A stretch of DNA of 64,000 nucleotides from Prochlorococcus marinus str. MIT 9312 (GTDB lineage: Bacteria; Cyanobacteriota; Cyanobacteriia; PCC-6307; Cyanobiaceae): positions 1,550,001 to 1,614,000 of the forward strand of contig NC_007577.1 in the NCBI RefSeq assembly GCF_000012645.1, written 5' to 3'. A program made the translations under genes and the position numbers. Below the pieces are notes generated by a model. The model was not told the DNA's origin. It ran no database searches and worked only from the letters and a program-made list of their open reading frames with translations. Of this stretch, positions 10,064 to 18,605 are shown one piece after another (position 1 is the first letter of the stretch; every line of letters starts with the position of its first letter).

Positions 10064-10112
10064 TTTATACTAAGAAATTAGCATTCATATTTTACAAAAT
10101 TCAAAATTTACA
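10064..10112 (-). promoter_or_regulatory. Candidate psaD promoter with two TTTACA half-sites
   Basis: On the minus strand a -10-like TATAAA (10069-10064) lies about 17 bp upstream of the psaD ATG. Further upstream are two TGTAAA copies (10096-10091 and 10112-10107), which read TTTACA on the plus strand. RpaB's HLR1 element is two (G/T)TTACA half-sites whose starts are 10 bp apart, whereas here they are 16 bp apart. The role as an RpaB site is therefore only a suggestion. Confidence 0.35.
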
Positions 10113-10158
10113 AGAAAGTTTCTACATTATTTAATAAATATTAAAGTTATTTCTCATT

Positions 10159-11526
10159 TCATTTTGAATCTGAAATGGGGAAAAATACTGTCAAACCTGT
10201 ATCACGCCTTTGAGTAACATGCCCTCCTAAACTTGCTAACAACTTTTGAGTGGCATTTTGACTTAGTTGTAAACTCCCCGTTTGAGGGTTCCAATTTAAA
10301 ACAGGACCTATATCAGAACCATTTTCTTTTTTTAATATTTCTTTTCGATTACAATCTGATTTTTGTACTTTTAGTTGAAGTTTTAGTTTTTGGCCAGCTG
10401 GTCTTAATTCTAAAACTAATGTACTGCCCTCTTTCAATCCTCTAGTATTTTTATCAATTAATCCCCTTAACATTAATTCTAGTTTTTCAGAATCACTCAA
10501 AATTTGCGGAAGTTGACTGGGGATGTCTATCTTGAAAAAAATCCCACGTCGGTTTAATTGTTTATTCCATACAGGAGAAAGTTTTTTAAAAATTTCGGCT
10601 AAATTAATTTTTGCCAAATTATTTGATGAAGTAACTTCGTTACTTACTAATTCTGCAGCATTAAAAATTAAACCGAACCTATCAATTTGTTCATTACATT
10701 CATTATCTATTTGAATCAAACGATTTCTCATTGATTCATCCATATTATATTTTTTTAAAGTAGAACTTATTAGGGTTCTTATAGTAGCTAAGGGAGTTCT
10801 GACTTCATGAGAAATTGCACTTAACAATTTTGCTTCAGTTATTTGCACATTTTTTTCATCGTTTTTTACAGAATTCTGTATATTATGATTTGGAGCAATA
10901 TTTGCTAATTTTGCCGATAATGTTGGCCAAAATAATTTTTCAAATTGATTATTAATATTAAGGTTACCTAAATTATTGATTGCATTACGAAATTTTACTC
11001 CTTCCTCATAATTTTCTTGGTTTAATTTTGCATGCATTAATTCAATTGAAAGTTTAAGGCTTTCTTCATCACACTTCATTAATAAAATTTTCTTATCTTT
11101 TTCTCCTACAATTGATAATATGCATTGAAAATTTGGGGTGATTATCATTAAAAAAGGTTCATAACCATCTTCTTGACTAAGATTTAAGACTTTATAATTA
11201 CTAACTAAATCGAAATCTTTTTTTATCTTGTCTAAATTTTTGACTGGTAAAAAACCTGCATTCTTATTCTGAAAATATGGAAAACCCTCAGGAGACCAAA
11301 GCCATCCATAAAATTGATTTAAAAATTTTTTATCATTAAAAGCAGGCAAAGGTGAGGCAACCCAAATCCCCCCCTGTTTATAATTTTGAGATAGGAAATC
11401 TTTCTGAATAACTTCTAAAGAAGCCCACCACATTCTTCTGGATGAATCATCATCCACATGTATAGTTTGAACTCCTTTAATCAAAAGGTCTTGAATTTTT
11501 TTTATAGTTATTTGTGATTTCATCAA
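10159..11526 (-). CDS. Sensor histidine kinase with degenerate ATP-binding domain
   Basis: This 455-residue cytoplasmic protein has no transmembrane segment. An N-terminal sensory region (about 1-200) of unrecognised type precedes a HisKA dimerisation domain with SAISHEVRTPLATI, where H240 is the expected phosphoacceptor. The following catalytic domain has an N-box-like LIDKNTRG. The G1 motif DxGxG is not visible, and the expected G2 position reads GSLQLSQNATQKLLASLGG instead of GxGLGL. It may phosphorylate poorly, bind ATP differently or act mainly as a phosphatase or scaffold. Its ATG overlaps the rodA stop (11523-11526), which suggests co-translation with mrp-rodA. Confidence 0.8.
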   Translation of the reverse strand: MMKSQITIKKIQDLLIKGVQTIHVDDDSSRRMWWASLEVIQKDFLSQNYKQGGIWVASPLPAFNDKKFLNQFYGWLWSPEGFPYFQNKNAGFLPVKNLDKIKKDFDLVSNYKVLNLSQEDGYEPFLMIITPNFQCILSIVGEKDKKILLMKCDEESLKLSIELMHAKLNQENYEEGVKFRNAINNLGNLNINNQFEKLFWPTLSAKLANIAPNHNIQNSVKNDEKNVQITEAKLLSAISHEVRTPLATIRTLISSTLKKYNMDESMRNRLIQIDNECNEQIDRFGLIFNAAELVSNEVTSSNNLAKINLAEIFKKLSPVWNKQLNRRGIFFKIDIPSQLPQILSDSEKLELMLRGLIDKNTRGLKEGSTLVLELRPAGQKLKLQLKVQKSDCNRKEILKKENGSDIGPVLNWNPQTGSLQLSQNATQKLLASLGGHVTQRRDTGLTVFFPISDSK

Positions 11527-12794
11527 TTTCTTAGTGATCTAGAACGTTTCAATATAGATAAAACAAATCCAATAGATATAAAATTAGTCACCAATGACGT
11601 TCGACCATAGCTCATAAAAGGAAGGGGAATCCCAGTCACTGGTCCTAATCCAATAGTCATAAATAAGTTAATTATTATTTGAAATAAAAAAGTTGAGGCT
11701 ATTCCAATAACAATTAGAGATTCAAAATTAGTCCTAGCAATTGTTGCAGTATTAATAAGTTTTTTAATCAAAAAAAAGAACAAAAATAAAACTATCATGC
11801 ACCCTACAAAACCCAATTCTTCGCCTAGAGCACTGAATATAAAATCAGTATGTTGTTCCGGTATAAATTGCAAATTAGTCAGCTTACCTTGTAGCAAACC
11901 CGTCCCAAATAATCCTCCAGAACCAATTGCAATTTGACTCTGTATCAAATGATATCCGCCACCTAATGGATCTCTATTTGGATCTAAAAATAAAACTAAT
12001 CTATCTTTTTGATATTCTTTTAAGCCATATTGCCACAAAATTGGTGTCAATTTTGCCACTAATAAATGTAACGAAATAGCGAGAGCAGAAAAAATAATTT
12101 TCTTTTTCGAAGATCTATAAGCAAGATATCCTATAAATGGAATCCAGAAAATAAGAAGAGTTGGTAAGGTTAGATAAAATGCAGCAGTGATAATACAAAA
12201 CACTAATATCAAAATCCACTCTATGGGCATATGCGACCAATAGAGCATCACACCTGTCAAAACAAGTAAAACTAAAGAGGTACCTAAGTCCGGTTGAAAG
12301 AAAATTAATAACCAAGGAATAACTACTACTAATAAGGGCAATACTAAATCTCTTATTGTTAAAATTATTTTTTTGTCGAGTACTAAAGCAAGAGTTAACA
12401 CAGTACTAAGTTTAGCTACTTCTGAAGGCTGAAAAGAAAAGATGCCAAAGTTTAGCCATCTTTGAGCTCCAGAAACTGAAATCCCAAAAAAATAAATTAG
12501 TAATAAGGATATTAAAGTACAAAAATAAAATGGAACCAAATACTTTCTAATTCTCTCTAACGGTATATAAGAAATAAAAAATGCTAAAAAATAACCTAAA
12601 AAACCAGTTAGGATATGACCTAAATAGTTCGATACTAAAAAATCACCCTGAATACTTTTTATTAATAAACCCGAAATAATAACTAAAAACAGAGGAATTA
12701 TAAGTATTGGAGAAAATAAAAAACCTCTATTAAAGTTATCTTTTTTTTGTAAAAATCCTCTGTTATTTAATAAAGAAATTCTCCTAAACATCAA
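11523..12794 (-). CDS. rodA: RodA (SEDS peptidoglycan glycosyltransferase)
   Basis: RodA is the membrane glycosyltransferase of the elongasome. It polymerises lipid II for lateral wall growth together with a class B PBP and MreBCD. The 423-residue protein has about ten hydrophobic segments and SEDS motifs: GAQRWLNFGIFSFQPSEVAKLS, FFQPDLGTSLV, GSGGLFGTGLLQGKLT, FIPEQHTDFIFSALGEELGF and GIPLPFMSYG. RodA was preferred over FtsW because of the QxxLxxxxFIPEQHTDFIF pattern. The partner genes mreBCD lie near 52-54 kb. Confidence 0.92.
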   Translation of the reverse strand: MMFRRISLLNNRGFLQKKDNFNRGFLFSPILIIPLFLVIISGLLIKSIQGDFLVSNYLGHILTGFLGYFLAFFISYIPLERIRKYLVPFYFCTLISLLLIYFFGISVSGAQRWLNFGIFSFQPSEVAKLSTVLTLALVLDKKIILTIRDLVLPLLVVVIPWLLIFFQPDLGTSLVLLVLTGVMLYWSHMPIEWILILVFCIITAAFYLTLPTLLIFWIPFIGYLAYRSSKKKIIFSALAISLHLLVAKLTPILWQYGLKEYQKDRLVLFLDPNRDPLGGGYHLIQSQIAIGSGGLFGTGLLQGKLTNLQFIPEQHTDFIFSALGEELGFVGCMIVLFLFFFLIKKLINTATIARTNFESLIVIGIASTFLFQIIINLFMTIGLGPVTGIPLPFMSYGRTSLVTNFISIGFVLSILKRSRSLRN

Positions 12795-13865
12795 TTAACT
12801 ATTAACGAATTGATTCTTAATTAATTGAGCTAAATTACTAAATACAACAGAACTTTCTTTATTGGGTTGGCTTATTGAGATTGGTATACCTTTATTACTA
12901 TCATTAACGAGAGGAATTTCAATAGGTATTTGGGCTAATAATGGTAAATCATTTTCTTTAGCTAATGTTTGTCCACCACCTTTACCAAAAATTTCATATT
13001 TTTTACCTGGCATATCTGGCGGAATAAATACTGACATATTTTCTACAATTCCCAGTAAAGGTACTCCGAGTTGTTTAAACATTGCTAATCCCCTCCTTGC
13101 ATCTTGTAAAGATACTTGTTGAGGAGTAGTGACAACTATAGCTCCAGAAATAGGCACAGATTGAGAAAGGGATATTTGAGCGTCTCCTGTTCCAGGAGGC
13201 AAGTCAATAACCAAAAAATCAAGATTATTCCATTCAACTTGGTACAAAAATTGTCGGATAATACTATTAAGCATTGGTCCTCTCCATATAACTGGCTGAC
13301 CTTCTTCTATGAGGAAACCCATTGATACCAATGAAATTCCATATTTATTTATTGGTATTAACCTTTGATCACTGCCACTACCTTCTGTAACCTTTGGATT
13401 CTGTTCAGCAACTCCCATCATTGAGGGAGTATTAGGTCCATATATATCCGCATCCAGCAAACCAGTTTTAGAGCCTAATTTAGCTAGAGAACAAGCGAGG
13501 TTAACTGCAATGGTACTTTTCCCAACTCCACCTTTACCACTGCTAACAGCTATGATATGACGAATCCCACCAATCTTCTTCAACTCAGGAGCATTACTTT
13601 GATTTTGAGATTCTGTTTTGGAAGGATTATTATCTATCTCTATTTGAACATCATCAATATCTTCAAAATCCAGTAGTACTTTTCTAACCTCTTGTACAAT
13701 TCTATCTCTCTGAGAATTTGCAAATGATGGCAATGATAATGTTACGATTACTCTCGGTATAGTTACTCTTACGTTTTTAATCCAAGCTAATTCAATTACA
13801 TTTTTTTGTGATCCAGCATCAAGAACCTTTTGTAAAGCAAAATTCGCATCTTCTATTGTGGTCAT
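12795..13865 (-). CDS. mrp: Mrp/ApbC-type P-loop iron-sulfur carrier ATPase
   Basis: Mrp/Nbp35 proteins bind and deliver Fe-S clusters. The 356-residue protein has an N-terminal MIP18/DUF59 domain (about 1-75) and a deviant Walker A SSGKGGVGKST at about 108-118. Other family motifs are LLDADIYGPNTPSMMG and LVIDLPPGTGDAQISL. After GIVENMSVFI the sequence reads PPDMPG, so the CxxC that holds the cluster in many bacterial Mrp proteins is absent. The gene abuts rodA (1 bp). Confidence 0.9.
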   Translation of the reverse strand: MTTIEDANFALQKVLDAGSQKNVIELAWIKNVRVTIPRVIVTLSLPSFANSQRDRIVQEVRKVLLDFEDIDDVQIEIDNNPSKTESQNQSNAPELKKIGGIRHIIAVSSGKGGVGKSTIAVNLACSLAKLGSKTGLLDADIYGPNTPSMMGVAEQNPKVTEGSGSDQRLIPINKYGISLVSMGFLIEEGQPVIWRGPMLNSIIRQFLYQVEWNNLDFLVIDLPPGTGDAQISLSQSVPISGAIVVTTPQQVSLQDARRGLAMFKQLGVPLLGIVENMSVFIPPDMPGKKYEIFGKGGGQTLAKENDLPLLAQIPIEIPLVNDSNKGIPISISQPNKESSVVFSNLAQLIKNQFVNS

Positions 13866-14022
13866 TAAATTTTTAAATATTTTGACAAGGTAGTCGACTG
13901 TTTAAAAGATTAAGAACTATGTCGAACTATCAAATAATAGGAAATAAGGTCCCCCTAAGAGAAATTATAAAGGGAAACTTATAATTAACCAAAAAAAATT
14001 TTCTTCAAGATTTACTAAATAC

Positions 14023-15051
14023 ATGTTGAAAGAACCTCCTAAAAACTCGAGAGAAAAAACTAAAAATCTCTTATTAACTCTACAAGACAAAATTTGTTCA
14101 GGGCTTGAAAATATAGATGGAAAAGGGAAATTTACAGAAGAATCCTGGCTAAGAGACGAAGGTGGCGGTGGAAGATCAAGAGTATTGAAAAATGGTTCTA
14201 TTTTTGAGCAAGCAGGAGTAAATTTTTCGGAAGTACAGGGAAAAGAATTACCTCAATCTATAATCTCCCAAAGGCCCGAAGCAAAAGGTCATGAATGGTT
14301 TGCTACGGGAACTTCTATGGTTTTGCATCCTAAGAATCCCTTTATTCCAACAGTTCATCTGAATTATCGATATTTCGAAGCTGGTCCTGTTTGGTGGTTT
14401 GGCGGAGGTGCAGACTTAACCCCTTTTTATCCATATCTTTCTGATGTGAGAAATTTTCATAAAGAACATAAAAAAGCTTGTGAAAAAGTTGATAAAGACT
14501 TACATAAAGTTTTTAAACCATGGTGTGATGAATATTTCTTCTTAAAGCACAGAAATGAATCTAGAGGAATAGGTGGTATTTTTTATGACTATCAAGATGG
14601 TTCAGGCAATATTTATAGAGGAAATAATCAAAATGGAGAGGCATCAAAAGTTTCAGAAAATATTGGCAAATCTAATTTAAATTGGGATAATTTATTTTCT
14701 TTAGCGGAAAACTGTGGGCAGGCATTCCTCCCTTCATATCTGCCTATTATTGAAAAAAGAGCTAATAAAACATATACATCAAAAGAAAGAGAATTCCAGC
14801 TATATCGAAGAGGTAGATATGTCGAATTCAATTTAGTTTGGGATAGAGGGACAATTTTTGGATTACAAACAAACGGGAGGACTGAATCAATATTAATGTC
14901 ATTACCACCTTTAGCCAGATGGGAGTATGGATATAAAGCTAAAAAGGGTTCTAGAGAGGAATTTCTTACATCAATCTTTACAAAACCGCAAGATTGGTTA
15001 AATGATAAAGATTTAGAAAATTTCTGTATGGAGAATAATATTTTTGATTAA
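14023..15051 (+). CDS. hemF: Oxygen-dependent coproporphyrinogen III oxidase
   Basis: HemF oxidatively decarboxylates coproporphyrinogen III to protoporphyrinogen IX using oxygen, supplying heme, chlorophyll and bilin synthesis. The 342-residue protein has the hallmark stretches [53 protein letters not shown], and [16 protein letters not shown] followed by [18 protein letters not shown]. The upstream 158-bp gap to mrp carries divergent promoters. Confidence 0.97.
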   Translation: MLKEPPKNSREKTKNLLLTLQDKICSGLENIDGKGKFTEESWLRDEGGGGRSRVLKNGSIFEQAGVNFSEVQGKELPQSIISQRPEAKGHEWFATGTSMVLHPKNPFIPTVHLNYRYFEAGPVWWFGGGADLTPFYPYLSDVRNFHKEHKKACEKVDKDLHKVFKPWCDEYFFLKHRNESRGIGGIFYDYQDGSGNIYRGNNQNGEASKVSENIGKSNLNWDNLFSLAENCGQAFLPSYLPIIEKRANKTYTSKEREFQLYRRGRYVEFNLVWDRGTIFGLQTNGRTESILMSLPPLARWEYGYKAKKGSREEFLTSIFTKPQDWLNDKDLENFCMENNIFD

Positions 15052-15079
15052 AAATTATCGAATTACTTTGGAATTTATC

Positions 15080-15637
15080 TTAAATAGGAGTTTTAAATAA
15101 AGAGCCGTCGCTTTTCAATTGAAGTTTTTCTCCAAGTTCATTTTCTAAAGAGATTAATTCGTCCCTATGCGCTCTTAATCTCATTAAAGTTGAATTATTA
15201 TCATTTTCGTTAATCAATCTTAATTCGAATTTCTCCTCTCTTGCTGATTTTTTAAAATAAACGATACCAGACAAAGGACCACCAATTAATCCTAAAAGTA
15301 TAGGCCACCACCCTAATTCAGGGTATATTTGAATAATTACTAATCCCAAAGCACAAGATCCAAAGCCGCCAAGAAAACCTAAAAAGATTGCTAAAAGTTT
15401 ACTAGAAACAACTTGTCCCTTAAATATTAAAATTCTTTGTTCAAAATCTCCTCCCGTTTGCTTCCATCCCCTTAAATTTAGCCATTCACATAAACCATTT
15501 AAAACCTTCACTGGCTCTTTAGCAGATGAAATCTCAACAATGGTTGTTCTATCTTTACTTGAGGCTCTAAGAAAAAAAAATAATCCTATAGCTAGAAGAA
15601 TTGTCAGCAACAATGTTGAATTTAAGGAATAAGACAT
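15080..15637 (-). CDS. Putative cytochrome b6f heme-ci assembly protein (CCB2/CCB4-like, DUF2930)
   Basis: This 185-residue membrane protein has an N-terminal transmembrane segment followed by FFFLRASSKDRTT. A soluble stretch comes next (LCEWLNLRGWKQTGGDFEQRILIFKGQV), then two more hydrophobic segments around 80-125, then a charged tail. From memory, the FLRAS-KDRT motif and layout match the cofactor assembly of complex C subunit B family, which attaches heme ci to cytochrome b6. I could not confirm this by a profile search. It is convergent with hemF. Confidence 0.6.
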   Translation of the reverse strand: MSYSLNSTLLLTILLAIGLFFFLRASSKDRTTIVEISSAKEPVKVLNGLCEWLNLRGWKQTGGDFEQRILIFKGQVVSSKLLAIFLGFLGGFGSCALGLVIIQIYPELGWWPILLGLIGGPLSGIVYFKKSAREEKFELRLINENDNNSTLMRLRAHRDELISLENELGEKLQLKSDGSLFKTPI

Positions 15638-15794
15638 TAACTAAATCTTTTTTTGTAACTAGAGAATAAAAATTAAAGTTACATCATATTATAAATTTAT
15701 AGATTTATTCTGTAAAATAAGTGCACCAGATAAAAAAATCTTAATTACATAAAAACTACGTAATATCGTAAATGTCTTTAAATACTTATTAAAT

Positions 15795-16430
15795 ATGACT
15801 ATTGAAAATAAAAATATTGATTTTCTTTATAGTGATTTAACAGCAGATTTATATAATATCTATAAAAAATCATCCTACCTTGCTATTGACACTGAAGCAA
15901 TGGGGTTGATTCATGGAAGAGATAGATTATGTTTAGTACAAATATGCAATGAACTTAGAAGAACAGCCTGTATAAAAATCGAACTTAATAGATCTTCTGC
16001 TCCCAATTTAAAAGCACTTCTTGAAGATGAAAAAATTACTAAAATCTTTCACTATGCAAGATTTGATGTAGCAGCGCTAAAATGCAATCTTGGAATTAAT
16101 ACAAAAAATATTTTTTGTACAAAAATTGCAAGTAAGTTGGCAAGAACATATACAAATAAACACGGTTTAAAAGATTTAATTAATGAATTGTTAGGGGTAG
16201 AATTAGACAAAAGTTCACAAAGCAGTGATTGGGGTAGCAAAGAAGATTTAACAAAAGATCAATTAGATTATGCTTCAAATGATGTTAGATATTTAATTGA
16301 AGCGATGCATAAATTAAAAGTCATCTTAGATAGAGAGAATAGATATGAGTTAGCTCAAAAATGTTTCAAAACAGTTTCAGTTCATGCTGATTTAGACATC
16401 CTAAAATTTTCAAATATATTTGAACATTAA
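15795..16430 (+). CDS. rnd: Ribonuclease D (DEDDy 3'-5' exonuclease)
   Basis: RNase D trims the 3' ends of tRNA precursors and other small RNAs. The 211-residue protein contains the DEDDy exonuclease motifs: AIDTEAMGL (D32, E34), IFHYARFDVAAL and YASNDVRYL. It is the short cyanobacterial form without HRDC domains. Ribonuclease specificity is inferred from the family, since related DEDDy enzymes act on DNA. It is convergent with the 88-residue gene, with a 3-bp gap. Confidence 0.85.
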   Translation: MTIENKNIDFLYSDLTADLYNIYKKSSYLAIDTEAMGLIHGRDRLCLVQICNELRRTACIKIELNRSSAPNLKALLEDEKITKIFHYARFDVAALKCNLGINTKNIFCTKIASKLARTYTNKHGLKDLINELLGVELDKSSQSSDWGSKEDLTKDQLDYASNDVRYLIEAMHKLKVILDRENRYELAQKCFKTVSVHADLDILKFSNIFEH

Positions 16431-16433
16431 AAA

Positions 16434-16700
16434 TCAATCTTCAGTTAAAAAATTATCTTCACCATCAAGAGTTTCCATAAGCTTATCAAGTATTCTTGAA
16501 GAACTTAATTTATTGACTTCGTTTTTTTTACAAATTTCTAAGATATTTAGCGCAACTTGTATTTTTTCTTGATTAGTTTTGGAGCCTTCTTTTGCAATTT
16601 GAATTTCTACTTTCTTCTTAGCGGAGGATAAGCTTATACTCATTAGTTTTGCAATCTCTGCACAAATTTTCAGATATTTCCGATCATTTATTGGATACAT
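16434..16700 (-). CDS. Conserved small protein of unknown function
   Basis: This is an 88-residue, highly charged protein, probably mostly helical, with no signal peptide or membrane segment. The N-terminal MYPINDRKYLKICAEIAKLM and the acidic C-terminus (DGEDNFLTED) are its only notable features. I do not recognise the family. Codon use matches its neighbours. It sits 28 bp downstream of the LpxB-related gene on the same strand and could be co-transcribed with it. Confidence 0.7.
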   Translation of the reverse strand: MYPINDRKYLKICAEIAKLMSISLSSAKKKVEIQIAKEGSKTNQEKIQVALNILEICKKNEVNKLSSSRILDKLMETLDGEDNFLTED

Positions 16701-16728
16701 AAAAAAATTAAAACGCTAATGTTATTTA

Positions 16729-17988
16729 CTAAGATAACAAATGAGAGTTTATAGAATCTACAATTTTCTGACTTGCGCCAGATTTCCCCATTCTTTTTTT
16801 ACCAATTTTCGATTGTTCTAACCTAGCAACTTTTTCTCTCAACAGTAAACTTAAACGTTTTAAAAGAATTTCTTTATTCTTGCAAACTAAAACACTTCCC
16901 CCTAATAATCTTGATTGCCTTTTTGCAAATGATTTTGTGAATTGTGGTCCAGATCCTGGAAGTGACAGAGAAGGTATTCCTAAGCCAGCAATTTGCTCTG
17001 TGGCAGTTCCTGCATTAGACAAGCCAATATCTGCCATATTGGCCCATAAATTGAATTTGCCTTTTCCAATCAATATATATTTTTCTTTCTTCTTCCATAC
17101 TGAATCTTGATCAATCAAAAATTTAGTTTTACTTTGTTTTTTAAAACCGTATTTATTTAAATAACTTTGAATTTGCAGCACATTCGCATTAATGCTCAAA
17201 GGCAAAAGTATTACCAAATTCTTAGATAAATCAAAATCTTGCAAACAATCAAGAAAATTATCAAGATTTTTAAATGCTTCTGGGTATCTACTTCCAACTA
17301 ATAAAATTATCCTTTTGAAAGCAATAATATTGGATATCTTTTCATTTTTTGAATTAACAAAATCCATCATTGGATTGCCAAAATATGTTGCATGAATATT
17401 TTTTCTATTCAAATTATTAGCTGTTATTTGATCTCTCATAATTAAATTTTTACATCTTGGAGATGTCATTAAAAACATTTCCCATGGGTCCCATTCAGAA
17501 CCTTTCAACTTATGATAAAAATCGCTTAACGCCCAACCTGGTCCACTACTCCAAGTATGGTCACTTTTGGGAGTGCCAATAAAACTGAATTCGCATTCTG
17601 AACTCCAAGCATAAAGTAATGGTAGAAAATCTCCAACTGCAATAATTTTGCAGTTATGTTTTGACTTTTGTTTTACAATTAAAAAATTTCTTAAATTATC
17701 TATTAAAAATCCTGCAAACAAATCAAGCAAAAATCCCTTCAGACTTTGATTACTAAAACCTCCACTAGGTAGCTCTTTTAAATAGCCTATTTTACAAAAA
17801 TTCTTTGATTTTATGGAATTAAATACATCTCCATTTCCTACTAAAGGCAAGACTTCGATATTTTTATTTTTTATTTTCTTTAATAATCTTTTTATTATTT
17901 CCGATGCGATTACATCTTCTCCATGGCCATTGCATATAAATAATATAGAATGAGTCACCTTACTGTTAAGATCATAAAAAGATTGCAT
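16729..17988 (-). CDS. Lipid-A-disaccharide synthase-related glycosyltransferase
   Basis: This 419-residue protein begins THSILFICNGHGEDVIASEIIKRL, the start of a cyanobacterial family related to LpxB. LLVGSRYPEA and a late GLSNAGTATEQIAGLGIPSLSLPGSGPQFT correspond to the GT-B donor site of LpxB-like enzymes. The substrate is unknown. I chose the ATG at 17988. An in-frame ATG at 18141 would add 51 residues, but 24 of those are the antisense reading of tRNA-Cys, so that start was rejected. The chosen start is 12 bp from the divergent tRNA, which leaves its promoter inside or beyond the tRNA gene. Confidence 0.85.
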   Translation of the reverse strand: MQSFYDLNSKVTHSILFICNGHGEDVIASEIIKRLLKKIKNKNIEVLPLVGNGDVFNSIKSKNFCKIGYLKELPSGGFSNQSLKGFLLDLFAGFLIDNLRNFLIVKQKSKHNCKIIAVGDFLPLLYAWSSECEFSFIGTPKSDHTWSSGPGWALSDFYHKLKGSEWDPWEMFLMTSPRCKNLIMRDQITANNLNRKNIHATYFGNPMMDFVNSKNEKISNIIAFKRIILLVGSRYPEAFKNLDNFLDCLQDFDLSKNLVILLPLSINANVLQIQSYLNKYGFKKQSKTKFLIDQDSVWKKKEKYILIGKGKFNLWANMADIGLSNAGTATEQIAGLGIPSLSLPGSGPQFTKSFAKRQSRLLGGSVLVCKNKEILLKRLSLLLREKVARLEQSKIGKKRMGKSGASQKIVDSINSHLLS

Positions 17989-18000
17989 TAAATCTTTTTC

Positions 18001-18071
18001 GGCGGCATGGCCAAGTGGTAAGGCAGAGGATTGCAAATCCTTTATCCCCAGTTCGAATCTGGGTGCCGCCT
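18001..18071 (+). tRNA. tRNA-Cys (anticodon GCA)
   Basis: This is a complete 71-nt cloverleaf. The acceptor GGCGGCA pairs with TGCCGCC, and the anticodon stem AGGAT/ATCCT (allowing wobble at the base) encloses GCA. The T arm is CCCAG TTCGAAT CTGGG and the discriminator is T. Its last 20 bases recur at 18994-19013, marking it as the attachment site of the islet that follows. Confidence 0.96.
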
Positions 18072-18072
18072 T
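18052..18072 (+). repeat. Direct repeat copy 1 (tRNA-Cys 3' end, att-like)
   Basis: These 21 bases begin with TTCGAATCTGGG and end with GCCGCCTT. They cover the T loop, T-stem 3' strand, acceptor 3' strand and first flanking base of the intact tRNA-Cys. The same 21 bases occur at 18994-19014 in the same orientation. This is the arrangement left when an element integrates at a tRNA 3' end. Confidence 0.9.
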
Positions 18073-18168
18073 CTTTAATTTTGATACTAAATTACCTATA
18101 AACCCTTCTAAAAGCTTAAGTTTTATATATTTGTTATACATTTTTGGTGGAATTTAGACGAATTAGTG

Positions 18169-18234
18169 GTCGGCAAGTTGACCAAATTTTGATTCCAAAA
18201 TATTTGTAATAATTTTATTATCTCACTTGCTGAC
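18169..18234. other. Inverted repeat / possible structured RNA at islet left end
   Basis: GTCGGCAAGT (18169-18178) can pair with ACTTGCTGAC (18225-18234), ten pairs with one G-U. The loop contains a smaller nested pairing of CAAATTTTG with CAAAATATTTG. It lies 100 bp beyond the tRNA-Cys and has no U-run, so it is not a simple terminator. It could be an RNA element or a recombinase arm site. Confidence 0.4.
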
Positions 18235-18397
18235 TACAGAGGAAAATTTATTCCTTAAAGTTTAGTTAGTATTAAAAAAGTATTCAAAATTCCAGATAAT
18301 TTCTAATGGAAGTTAGTATTTATGTTCTAACTCATCCAGCAATGCCGAATATTCAGAACCACCACATTATTAAACTAATTCAGTTCCAAAATAAAAT

Positions 18398-18421
18398 AAG
18401 AGGGTATTTGTTTGCCCTCTT
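18398..18421. other. GC-rich 7-bp hairpin in the islet
   Basis: AAGAGGG (18398-18404) and CCCTCTT (18415-18421) form a perfect 7-bp stem with a 10-nt loop. No U-run follows on either strand, so terminator function is doubtful. It directly precedes the GC-richer stretch and the 26-codon ORF at 18430. Confidence 0.4.
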
Positions 18422-18605
18422 CGAGTCGTATGCACCTCCCTGTCCACAAAGTCGATGAAGTGCTTTTGACTCCTGAATTATTTCTACTCCTAGTGAATGG
18501 GAAAAGATAGTCGTGACAACCACAAAGCACTTTTACTCGGGTAATAATACTCTATGAATTTCAAGTTAATAGGAGGACAATATAGATATAGATCTAGGAG
18601 GTCTT

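Noticed and set aside
17989-18141. N-terminal extension of the LpxB-related ORF to the ATG at 18141
   Set aside because: The extension includes the antisense translation of tRNA-Cys (AAPRFELGIKDLQSSALPLG is a typical tRNA-derived artefact). Homology begins after the ATG at 17988.
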